The translations under genes and the position numbers were made by a program. DNA of 5,074 bases from a bacterium (lineage in GTDB: Bacteria; Krumholzibacteriota; Krumholzibacteria; LZORAL124-64-63): contig QNDV01000226.1 of assembly GCA_003646045.1 (NCBI GenBank), forward strand, positions 1 through 5,074, read 5' to 3'. Numbering within the stretch: the stretch's first letter is position 1; each line of letters starts with the position of its first letter. Of the stretch, positions 1 through 5,074 are shown piece by piece. The notes beneath the pieces were generated by a model. That model was given only the letters and a program-made list of their open reading frames with translations. It was not told where the DNA came from and made no database searches.

Positions 1-750
1 CAAATGGCTGTAACGCGATTCGCTGGCTTCCAGGGCGGCCTCCCGCTTCTGGATCTGCTCCAGCATCCCGTTGAAGGCGGCGGTCAATCTGCCCAGGTCG
101 TCGTGTCCGAACTGGCGCGCACGCAGGGAATAATCCCTTTCGCCACTGATACGGTCCGCCGTGGACTGCAGTTCGATGATGGGACGACGCAGTCCCCGCT
201 GCAGGACACTGGCCAGTAACAGGCTAAGGGCCATCACTGCGGCGAAAAGCACCAGCGATCCCAGGCCGAAATAACGGATCCGCGTGGCCAACTCCGTCAG
301 GTCGGCCCGGACATAGATCAGTCCCACCTGCTCGTTGCCGAAGATCACCGGCCTGGTTATCTCCAGATGCGACGCCGTGAACCTCGTATCGACGAGATTA
401 TCCACGGTGGGCAAATCATCGCCCATATCGTGTTCCGGTCGCAAATAGCTGGCAAAGACCCCACCCTCGGCGTCGAAGAGGACGGCACGGTCCACGGCCA
501 GATCGACACTGATGGCTGTCAGCAGGCGGGTCGCGAAATCCGCATCGTCGAAGACCAGGGCCGAGGCACTGGTCTGGCTGGTTATATCCGCTGCCGCGGT
601 CACCCTGGCGGCCAGTTGTTCGCGGTAGGACTTGGTCTCCATGGTGACCAGGGCGATGCCCGCGATGAACAACGCCGAAGCCGTGATCACACCGCTGTAG
701 ACCACCAGCTTGGTCCTGAAGGGCAGGTCATGCCAGCGGCGGTGGGCCAT
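1..750 (-). CDS. YfiN/DgcN-like membrane sensor with periplasmic domain and HAMP (C-terminal part outside window)
   Basis: The N-terminal 250 residues of an inner-membrane signalling protein, open at the left edge. Seen: a short cytoplasmic start, a membrane helix at about residues 15-37, a periplasmic region of about 120 residues (38-158) of the CHASE8 type found in YfiN, a second helix at about 161-183, then a HAMP linker at about 184-236 with the conserved proline (P190) and the D217-D218-L219-G220 turn. A coiled-coil-like stretch (E231-S245) leads to the missing output domain. In YfiN/DgcN this is a GGDEF diguanylate cyclase; a PAS domain or histidine kinase cannot be excluded from what is visible. 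The ATG at 750 lies one base after the stop of the yfiR-like gene and has a GGGGGGAG ribosome site (755-762) with a short spacer. Tight coupling to a YfiR-type repressor supports the YfiN assignment. No stop or frameshift is seen in the visible part. Confidence 0.85.
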   Translation of the reverse strand, partial: MAHRRWHDLPFRTKLVVYSGVITASALFIAGIALVTMETKSYREQLAARVTAAADITSQTSASALVFDDADFATRLLTAISVDLAVDRAVLFDAEGGVFASYLRPEHDMGDDLPTVDNLVDTRFTASHLEITRPVIFGNEQVGLIYVRADLTELATRIRYFGLGSLVLFAAVMALSLLLASVLQRGLRRPIIELQSTADRISGERDYSLRARQFGHDDLGRLTAAFNGMLEQIQKREAALEASESRYSHL

Positions 751-751
751 C

Positions 752-1321
752 TCACTCCCCCCGCCGGGTGACGTCGTCCGCAATGATGGTAGCGTGCTGG
801 AGGAACTCTGCACTGAGGCGCAGGCCCGCCTCGCGCAACGTCCGCGGATTGACCTCGATCCGGATACGCCCCCCATCGGCGACGAATCCGACCATGCCCC
901 CATCGCGGCAGAAGTGTGATGTCTCCCCGGCAATCAGGACGTTGGGCGGGCCGGGGCGCGTGGCACCGGGCCCCGTGTCGGAAGTGATGAACAGGATATG
1001 CATGGGGCCGGTAGTGGGAACCTGGTCCGGATCGGCGTAATGGCGAACCTGCAAAGGGTGGCCGTTTACATCCAGATCCTGCGCATCGCGAAAATAGCCC
1101 ACCATGTCATGGGGATCATCGCCGACGATGCCGATGTAGAGAGAGTCGTCCCCGGCGTCGAAGGCCACATGGGGCCATTCCGTCAGGTGGGCCATCTGGA
1201 AGATGAAGGCGGCCTTGAGACGCGTGGCCCTGGTCGCATCGATGGCACCTGCCGACCACACGCCACGTGGCACGATCAGCACGCACAACAGCAAAACCAC
1301 CCATGTCAACCGGGTCCTCAT
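752..1321 (-). CDS. yfiR: YfiR-family (DUF4154) periplasmic repressor protein
   Basis: A 189-residue secreted protein of the YfiR/DUF4154 family, about the usual length. Seen: a signal peptide with basic start (MRTR), hydrophobic core at residues 6-18 and likely cleavage near residues 23-26; the family opening KAAFIFQMAHLTEWP at 36-50; a GIVGDDP strand-turn at 64-70; HILFI at 108-112; the GGMVGF block at 141-146; and a terminal IRIEVNP...AGLRLSAEFL block at 153-174. In Pseudomonas, YfiR holds the cyclase YfiN inactive from the periplasm, and loss of repression raises cyclic-di-GMP. The same role is inferred because the next gene, one base downstream, encodes a membrane sensor with a matching periplasmic domain. 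The ATG at 1321 has an AGAGGA ribosome site (1328-1333). Odd point: only one cysteine (C138) remains in the mature protein, where well-studied YfiR proteins have cysteine pairs forming disulfides; Met107 stands before HILFI, where a cysteine is common. Confidence 0.9.
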   Translation of the reverse strand: MRTRLTWVVLLLCVLIVPRGVWSAGAIDATRATRLKAAFIFQMAHLTEWPHVAFDAGDDSLYIGIVGDDPHDMVGYFRDAQDLDVNGHPLQVRHYADPDQVPTTGPMHILFITSDTGPGATRPGPPNVLIAGETSHFCRDGGMVGFVADGGRIRIEVNPRTLREAGLRLSAEFLQHATIIADDVTRRGE

Positions 1322-1392
1322 GAACCGTCCTCTGGCAGTCCGCAGAGCGAAACTCGTGGCTTCCCATAGCTCTATCGGATATGGCCGCCGCC

Positions 1393-1422
1393 ACTATAGG
1401 GGATTGATGGGTCCTAATTCCA
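1393..1422 (-). promoter_or_regulatory. Candidate sigma70 promoter for the yfiR-like gene (weak)
   Basis: Read on the minus strand, a TATAGT hexamer (1393-1398, 5 of 6 matches to TATAAT) is preceded after 18 bases by TGGAAT (1417-1422, only 3 of 6 matches to TTGACA). A start near 1386 would leave a leader of about 65 bases before the yfiR-like ATG. It lies in the only sizeable gap between the upstream transporter gene and yfiR, where a separate promoter would be expected. The weak -35 element keeps confidence low; read-through from the upstream operon is an alternative, since no terminator hairpin with a T-run is seen in this 148-base gap. Confidence 0.3.
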
Positions 1423-1469
1423 GAGGGATTATGTTCCCGCGTGCCGAAAAATATTGATATTGGGCCGTT

Positions 1470-2720
1470 CTAGCGCAGCCACCGCACCCAGATCCAGACC
1501 AGGGAAAACCCGGCCAGGAATACCAACCCGCTCCAGCTCATTGCGGTCAACACGCGCCCGGGCCGGTGCTCCGGCGGCACCTGGGGCCCTTTCATTACCT
1601 TGAAATTCAGCCAGGCGATTACCGGCGCGGCCAGGAAGGCCAACAGCGTCACCACATCCACCAATGAAGTCATGGACCGCATCAACAAGGCAATGATCGC
1701 CAGCGCCAGTCCCGCCACCAGTGGCTGGGCAGTGGCCGCCAGACGTCGCCTCTGTCCGGGCGGGCACCCGGTCAGCAACCCCACACCCGCACCCAGGGTC
1801 CGGGCGTAACCGTCCAGTACGGTCAGGGTAGTCGAGAACATGGTTATGAAGGCCACCAGGGAGATGATCCAGCGGCTCCAGTCCCCCAGGGCGGCAGTGT
1901 ACATATCCACCAGTTGACGGGCGAACACCAGGCCCGAGGCGGAAAATTCCTGCCCCGTGCCGAACATCACCAGAGCCCCGAAAGCCACGAACCCCACAGC
2001 CAGCACGGCTGTTACAAGGTAGCCGACATGGAAATCCACCATGGCCTCGTCCATGGTGGGCGGATGTCGGTCGTGGCGTGACTTCTCGAGGATCCACAGG
2101 GACGGCCACACGGCCACGTCCAGGGGCGTGGGCATCCAGCCCATGAGGGCCAGCAGGAAAGTGATACCCACCGCCGACCATACCGGCGGCGCCACGAAGG
2201 CTGCATCTCCCGCCGGACCGTGAATGACCGCCACGGTCACCGCCACCAGGGTCAGGACGGCAAGCACCAGCACCATCACCTTCATGATCCCGTCCAGCAG
2301 GCGATAGCGCCCCACCGCGCAGACGGCCAGCACCACCGCCAGCACGGCCGCACTGAGCGCCGTCAGGGACCAGTCCAAACCCAGCAGCACACCGGCCAGG
2401 CCCGCGGTGACCACCGTCACGGCCGCCATGGTGATGAAGGCGCTGCCCACCACCAGGATCATGAACAGCAGGAGGGCGCCCCGGCCCAGACGCAGATAGC
2501 CCTGCAGCAGGCTCTCCCCCGTGGCCACGGTGTAGCGATGTCCGTACAGGATGAACGGGTACTTGGCTACCAGGGCCAGCAGCACGGCCCAGAGCAGGCC
2601 GAAACCCCAACCGGCCCCCGCCCGGGTGGACTGGACCAGATGGCTGACACCAATGGCCGCACCCGCGAACAGCAGCCCCGGCCCGCAAGCCCGCAGGTGT
2701 GCCCGCCAGCTACCTTTCAC
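1470..2720 (-). CDS. Divergent Nramp (SLC11)-family membrane transporter lacking the canonical metal-site motif
   Basis: A 416-residue polytopic inner-membrane protein with about 11 hydrophobic helices, the number and spacing of bacterial Nramp proteins, starting at about residues 11, 38, 81, 117, 145, 178, 231, 279, 328, 351 and 393. The GPGLLFAGAAI opening (13-23) and AGAGWGF (34-40) align without gaps to helix 1 of Mn/Fe-transporting Nramps. The metal-binding Asp-Pro-Gly-Asn there is Gly24-Val-Ser-His27, and the helix-6 Met-Pro-His is Met196-Pro-Thr198, followed by Asp201. Proton-coupled divalent metal transport is the family function, but this protein lacks key ligands, so its substrate is unknown. 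The start chosen is the GTG at 2720, which overlaps the thioesterase stop by four bases (GTGA) and has a GGGGAT ribosome site (2726-2731) five bases upstream. An open frame extends upstream to 2990 but only reads the thioesterase gene out of frame. It is the last gene of the four-gene operon. Confidence 0.85.
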   Translation of the reverse strand: MKGSWRAHLRACGPGLLFAGAAIGVSHLVQSTRAGAGWGFGLLWAVLLALVAKYPFILYGHRYTVATGESLLQGYLRLGRGALLLFMILVVGSAFITMAAVTVVTAGLAGVLLGLDWSLTALSAAVLAVVLAVCAVGRYRLLDGIMKVMVLVLAVLTLVAVTVAVIHGPAGDAAFVAPPVWSAVGITFLLALMGWMPTPLDVAVWPSLWILEKSRHDRHPPTMDEAMVDFHVGYLVTAVLAVGFVAFGALVMFGTGQEFSASGLVFARQLVDMYTAALGDWSRWIISLVAFITMFSTTLTVLDGYARTLGAGVGLLTGCPPGQRRRLAATAQPLVAGLALAIIALLMRSMTSLVDVVTLLAFLAAPVIAWLNFKVMKGPQVPPEHRPGRVLTAMSWSGLVFLAGFSLVWIWVRWLR

Positions 2721-3133
2721 ACCGGATCCCCGCCCAGGGTGGTCCGCAACTCGCCGGCCAAAGCCACCGGCCGTCCGGTTTCCCGCGAGACGATGACGAA
2801 AGTCACATCGGCATCGGCCACCACCTCGCCCGTAGCCAGGTTGACTACTACCTGGCGGATGATGGCGCTGCGCCCCCCGATCCGTTTCATGGACGAGCCG
2901 ATATCCAGATCCACGCCCATACCCGCCGGTCGCCGGTAGTTGATGGTGATCGAGGCCACCACGAAACCCAGGCCCTGGTCGTGCCACCATTCAAGGCCGC
3001 GGCCATCCTCCAACAGGGACCAGCGGGCTTCTTCCAGGAATTCCAGGTAACGGGCATTGTTGACATGGCCGTAGAGGTCCAGGTGGTAGCCCCGGACACG
3101 GATGACCCTGTGGTGTACGGCAGGTTCTGTCAT
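2717..3133 (-). CDS. fadM: FadM-like hotdog-fold long-chain acyl-CoA thioesterase
   Basis: A 138-residue cytoplasmic thioesterase of the YbgC/FadM type (4-hydroxybenzoyl-CoA thioesterase fold), about the usual length for FadM. The start region is nearly identical to E. coli FadM (YbaW) as I recall it: VRGYHLD (13-19) with the catalytic aspartate D19, then HVNNARYLEFLEEARW (23-38), the hotdog helix signature. INYRRPA (64-70) and VVADADVTFV (104-113) are further family blocks. FadM hydrolyses long-chain acyl-CoAs, including poorly degraded unsaturated intermediates of beta-oxidation. The ATG at 3133 has a strong AGGAAGG ribosome site (3141-3148 region) that overlaps the stop codon of the cupin gene; the gene's own stop overlaps the GTG of the transporter. 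This packing argues for translational coupling. Substrate chain length cannot be read from the sequence, and no other fatty-acid gene is visible nearby. Confidence 0.92.
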   Translation of the reverse strand: MTEPAVHHRVIRVRGYHLDLYGHVNNARYLEFLEEARWSLLEDGRGLEWWHDQGLGFVVASITINYRRPAGMGVDLDIGSSMKRIGGRSAIIRQVVVNLATGEVVADADVTFVIVSRETGRPVALAGELRTTLGGDPV

Positions 3134-3146
3134 GCAGTCGCCTTCC

Positions 3147-3623
3147 TCACAACGTGTCGTGGGGCGGGGTCAGGAGTCTGATCACATCCGCGGCCTCCCC
3201 GTGGGAAGCAAGCAATGCGTCCCGATCCGCGATTTCACAGTCGGTGGGGTCGAAGCCCGGGGCCATGGTGCAACCGACCAGGGTCCCGTCTCCGGCAGCG
3301 GACGGTCGCTCACCGAACCAGGTGCCCGCCGGTACCACCAACTGGGGTACCCCGGCGTCCAGTACACGACAATGGGCACCGGACCCGTCCAACAGGTGCA
3401 TCTCCAGCGGACCGCCGCCGTGCCAGTGCCACACTTCGTCCCAGGCCAGGCGATGCAACCGGCCGACAGCCCCGCCGCCCAGCAGGTAGATGATACTCGT
3501 GCCCACCGGTCGCGGCCCCCGCGACGTATTCATGAGAAACGGCGACCGCCAGGTCTCGCGGTACCACCCGCCCTCGGGATGGGGAACCAGGTCCAGCGAC
3601 CGGATAACCTGCGCTAGTTCCAC
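3147..3623 (-). CDS. Cupin superfamily protein, DUF985 (Cupin_5) family
   Basis: A 158-residue soluble single-domain cupin matching DUF985/Cupin_5 along its length. Seen: an N-terminal helix and the family signature HPEGGWYRE (15-23), a TSIIYLL strand (42-48), LHRL..DEVWHWHGG (56-70) with histidines 57, 66 and 68 and glutamate 63 as possible metal or sugar ligands, VPAGTWF (97-103), and the closing block GCTMAPGFDPTD (117-128). No enzymatic activity is firmly established for the family, as far as I know; its fold resembles sugar isomerases and epimerases, so only the family assignment is made. The start is the GTG at 3623, inside the end of the PLP-enzyme gene (10-base overlap), with a GGAGA ribosome site (3631-3635) seven bases upstream. 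This start leaves the normal short lead-in before HPEGG. The 13-base gap to fadM places it in the same operon. Confidence 0.9.
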   Translation of the reverse strand: MELAQVIRSLDLVPHPEGGWYRETWRSPFLMNTSRGPRPVGTSIIYLLGGGAVGRLHRLAWDEVWHWHGGGPLEMHLLDGSGAHCRVLDAGVPQLVVPAGTWFGERPSAAGDGTLVGCTMAPGFDPTDCEIADRDALLASHGEAADVIRLLTPPHDTL

Positions 3624-4555
3624 GGCAACTTCTCCAGGTCCACGTTACCCCCCGACAGGATGATTCCCACCCTCAGGTCGGCCACCTCGTCCGGATGTTC
3701 GAGCAACGCAGCCAGACAGACGGCGCTGCTCGGCTCGATCACGATCTTCATGCGTTCGAAGACCAGGCGCATGGCGGCGATCACTGCGGCATCGGCCACG
3801 GTCCAGATGGCAGCCACACCTTGGCTGATCACTTCGAAGTTCTTCTCACCCAGTGAGGTGAGCAGACCGTCACATATCGTGTCCGGGTCCACCGAGGGTA
3901 TGATACGCCCTGCGGCCAGGGAGCGGGCCGCATCGTCGGCACCGGCGGGTTCTGCCGCCATTACCCGTGCCCGGGGTGCCAATCCCTGCACCGCGATAGT
4001 AGTGCCCGCCAACAGGCCGCCGCCACCAACGGGAGTCATGACCAGGTCCAGGTCGCGCTGATCCTCCAGCAGTTCGAGCGCCGCGGTCCCCTGACCGGCG
4101 ATAACGCGCCAATCGTCGTAGGGATGGATGAAAACGGCACCGGTCTCGGCTACCACCCGATCCAGGGCACTCTCACGAGCCGCCAGGGTGGGCTCGCAGT
4201 CGTGGATGATGGCACCGTAACCCTGGACCGCCGCCCGCTTGACCGCCGGCGAGTTGGTGGGCATGACCACGTGGGCGGGCACACCCCTCAACCTGGCGGC
4301 CAGGGCCAGGGCCTGGGCGTGGTTGCCCGAGGAGTGGGTGGCCACGCCATGTACCACTTCGTCGACGTTCAGACTGAATACCGCGTTGACGGCGCCGCGC
4401 AGTTTGAAGGCACCCACCCGCTGCAGGTTCTCGCACTTGAAGTACACGGTACAACCCGCCAGCCGGTCGATGGTGGCGCAGGTCAGCACCGGCGTGCGAT
4501 GGGCCTTGCCGGCGATACGACCAGCGGCGGCGCGGATATCGGCGAGGGTAATCAT
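3614..4555 (-). CDS. Serine racemase / threonine ammonia-lyase-type PLP enzyme (fold type II)
   Basis: A 313-residue cytoplasmic PLP enzyme, single catalytic domain without the C-terminal regulatory ACT-like domain of biosynthetic IlvA. Seen: FKCENLQ (39-45); the PLP lysine K51 in AFKLRGA; THSSGNHAQAL (73-83), where S76 matches the serine that acts as second base in mammalian serine racemase; the phosphate-binding glycine loop GGGG (177-180); AAEPAGADD (200-208), whose E202, A206 and D208 match the Mg/Ca site of serine racemase; and SGGNVD (301-306), where S301 would contact the pyridine nitrogen. Family reactions are deamination of L-threonine or L-serine to a 2-oxo acid plus ammonia, and racemisation of L-serine to D-serine. 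The details favour the serine-racemase subgroup over TdcB, but bacterial members are often bifunctional. The ATG at 4555 lacks a clear ribosome site and is preceded closely by a promoter-like sequence. It is the first gene of the operon and overlaps the cupin start by 10 bases. Confidence 0.93.
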   Translation of the reverse strand: MITLADIRAAAGRIAGKAHRTPVLTCATIDRLAGCTVYFKCENLQRVGAFKLRGAVNAVFSLNVDEVVHGVATHSSGNHAQALALAARLRGVPAHVVMPTNSPAVKRAAVQGYGAIIHDCEPTLAARESALDRVVAETGAVFIHPYDDWRVIAGQGTAALELLEDQRDLDLVMTPVGGGGLLAGTTIAVQGLAPRARVMAAEPAGADDAARSLAAGRIIPSVDPDTICDGLLTSLGEKNFEVISQGVAAIWTVADAAVIAAMRLVFERMKIVIEPSSAVCLAALLEHPDEVADLRVGIILSGGNVDLEKLPWN

Positions 4556-4562
4556 GTTGCGC

Positions 4563-4592
4563 AGTATAGCGCCGGCAGGGGTGTGTTATCAC
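4563..4592 (-). promoter_or_regulatory. Probable sigma70 promoter of the four-gene operon
   Basis: On the minus strand, GTGATA (4587-4592; 4 of 6 matches to TTGACA) and TATACT (4563-4568; 5 of 6 matches to TATAAT) are separated by 18 bases. The -10 element ends only seven bases before the A of the PLP-enzyme ATG, so transcription would start at or within about three bases of the start codon. This fits the absence of a ribosome-binding sequence there and suggests a leaderless message. A longer transcript from further upstream is an alternative. Confidence 0.5.
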
Positions 4593-4598
4593 GCCATT

Positions 4599-4645
4599 CT
4601 TGACGTACGTTTCTTGACGTACATTTCTTGACATACATTTCTTGA
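4599..4645. repeat. Three 14-bp tandem direct repeats plus a partial fourth in the divergent intergenic region
   Basis: Three adjacent 14-base units beginning CTTGAC start at 4599, 4613 and 4627 on the plus strand: CTTGACGTACGTTT, CTTGACGTACATTT and CTTGACATACATTT. A five-base partial fourth unit (CTTGA) follows at 4641. Neighbouring units differ by one base each. The array lies seven bases upstream of the -35 element of the minus-strand promoter and about 40 bases upstream of the plus-strand glycosyltransferase start, where a shared regulator-binding site could lie. Each unit also contains a TTGAC core like a plus-strand -35 box, but no good -10 box stands at the right distance. Function is unproven; it could also be a simple slippage expansion. 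Confidence 0.85.
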
Positions 4646-4683
4646 AGATGCCCTCCGGTCTGGCCCGTGCTACCATGCCGGCC

Positions 4684-5074
4684 ATGCGTATTCAACTCGA
4701 CGTCACGACCCTCTGCGCCCCTCGTCCATCGGGAGTCGGCGTGTATGTACGCCACCTGTGGGCCGCTCTCGCCCGCCGACCGGACCTGCACCTGACAGGT
4801 CTCTGGAATCCCTCCCGCCTGGGCAAGGGTCGTTACCGCCACCTGCCCCCGGAGATCGCCTGTGCCGCACATCCTCGCTGGCCCCTAATATCCCGCTGGT
4901 CCGCTCGGCGGTCGGGCGCTCTGGTCCACGGTCCGGATTTCCGCGTACCCGCCTGGCGGGATGTGCCCAGGGTGGTCACGATCCATGATCTGGCCTCGTT
5001 CCACGCCGATTACATGCCGGCGGATTTTGCTGCCATGTCCCAGCGGCGGCTGGAACAGCTCGGCAGAGCGGGCC
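4684..5074 (+). CDS. Glycosyltransferase family 4 (GT-B) protein, N-terminal part, open at right edge
   Basis: The first 130 residues of a GT4-type glycosyltransferase; the rest lies beyond the right edge. Seen: the opening MRIQLDVTTL (1-10) and the glycine loop PSGVGVYVRHL (15-25), typical of the N-terminal Rossmann domain and acceptor side of GT4 enzymes; VHGPDFRVPAW (81-91); and VVTIHDLASF (97-106), the usual V.T.HDL block; then the start of a helix with arginine-rich MSQRRLEQLGRAG (118-130). Such enzymes transfer a sugar from a nucleotide-sugar donor, commonly in lipopolysaccharide, capsule or exopolysaccharide synthesis. The donor-binding C-terminal domain is not visible, so sugar and acceptor are unknown. 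The ATG at 4684 is chosen because the family typically begins M-R-I; in-frame ATGs at 4675 and 4648 are alternatives. None has a convincing ribosome site. It is divergent from the PLP-enzyme operon and is probably the first gene of its own unit. Confidence 0.85.
   Translation, partial: MRIQLDVTTLCAPRPSGVGVYVRHLWAALARRPDLHLTGLWNPSRLGKGRYRHLPPEIACAAHPRWPLISRWSARRSGALVHGPDFRVPAWRDVPRVVTIHDLASFHADYMPADFAAMSQRRLEQLGRAG

Noticed and set aside
1447..1462. AT-rich inverted repeat after the transporter stop as a terminator
   Set aside because: The AATAT/ATATT stem is short, has no G-C pairs and lacks a following T-run in either useful orientation.
1429..2688. Long 419-codon minus-strand frame overlapping the transporter
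   Set aside because: It is a Gly/Arg/Pro-rich shadow frame common in GC-rich DNA; the transporter frame has clear membrane helices and family motifs.
2220..2939. 239-codon plus-strand frame
   Set aside because: It is rich in His, Gln and Arg as expected for the reverse of a hydrophobic GC-rich gene, and it lies opposite the transporter and thioesterase.
2721..2990. Upstream extension of the transporter reading frame to an ATG at 2990
   Set aside because: The extension reads the conserved thioesterase gene in another frame, giving low-complexity Gly/Arg-rich sequence with no membrane or Nramp character. The GTG at 2720 has a ribosome site and a four-base overlap with the upstream stop.
4599..4645. 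CRISPR array or phage attachment site
   Set aside because: The repeat units are adjacent with no spacers, only 14 bases long, and there is no cas, integrase or tRNA gene in the window.
4173..4685. Minus-strand frames crossing the 14-bp repeats, giving a repeated basic peptide
   Set aside because: The peptide repeat is only the DNA repeat read in shifted frames, and the rest runs out of frame through the PLP-enzyme gene.

Overview
This window looks like part of the chromosome of a GC-rich proteobacterium, probably a gammaproteobacterium. The basis is high G+C at third codon positions, a FadM-type thioesterase very like the enterobacterial protein, and a YfiR/YfiN-type signalling pair in the Pseudomonas gene order. 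The species cannot be fixed from the sequence alone. Almost everything is coding, and nothing suggests a phage, transposon, CRISPR array, tRNA or rRNA.

Reading the minus strand from right to left, a compact four-gene cluster runs from 4555 down to 1470. It encodes a serine racemase/threonine dehydratase-type PLP enzyme, a DUF985 cupin, a FadM-like hotdog acyl-CoA thioesterase and an 11-helix Nramp-fold membrane transporter. The genes overlap by 10 bp, are separated by 13 bp and overlap by 4 bp, and each internal start has its own Shine-Dalgarno sequence, so they are very probably one operon. A sigma70-like promoter (4563-4592) lies directly against the first start codon, suggesting a leaderless transcript. 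Three 14-bp tandem repeats plus a partial fourth (4599-4645) sit just upstream of its -35 element. The transporter is the oddest protein: the metal-binding Asp-Pro-Gly-Asn motif of helix 1 is replaced by Gly-Val-Ser-His, and the helix-6 Met-Pro-His is Met-Pro-Thr.

After a 148-bp gap with a weak candidate promoter, a second minus-strand unit follows: a YfiR-family periplasmic protein (1321-752) and, one base later, a membrane sensor with a periplasmic domain and HAMP (750 to beyond position 1). The output domain of the sensor is outside the window. In the known YfiBNR system, YfiR represses the diguanylate cyclase YfiN from the periplasm and so controls cyclic-di-GMP and surface attachment. 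The same relation is inferred here, with the twist that this YfiR lacks almost all the usual cysteines.

On the plus strand, diverging from the PLP-enzyme gene, a family-4 glycosyltransferase gene starts near 4684 and runs off the right edge. It shares the 128-bp intergenic region, including the 14-bp repeats, with the four-gene operon.
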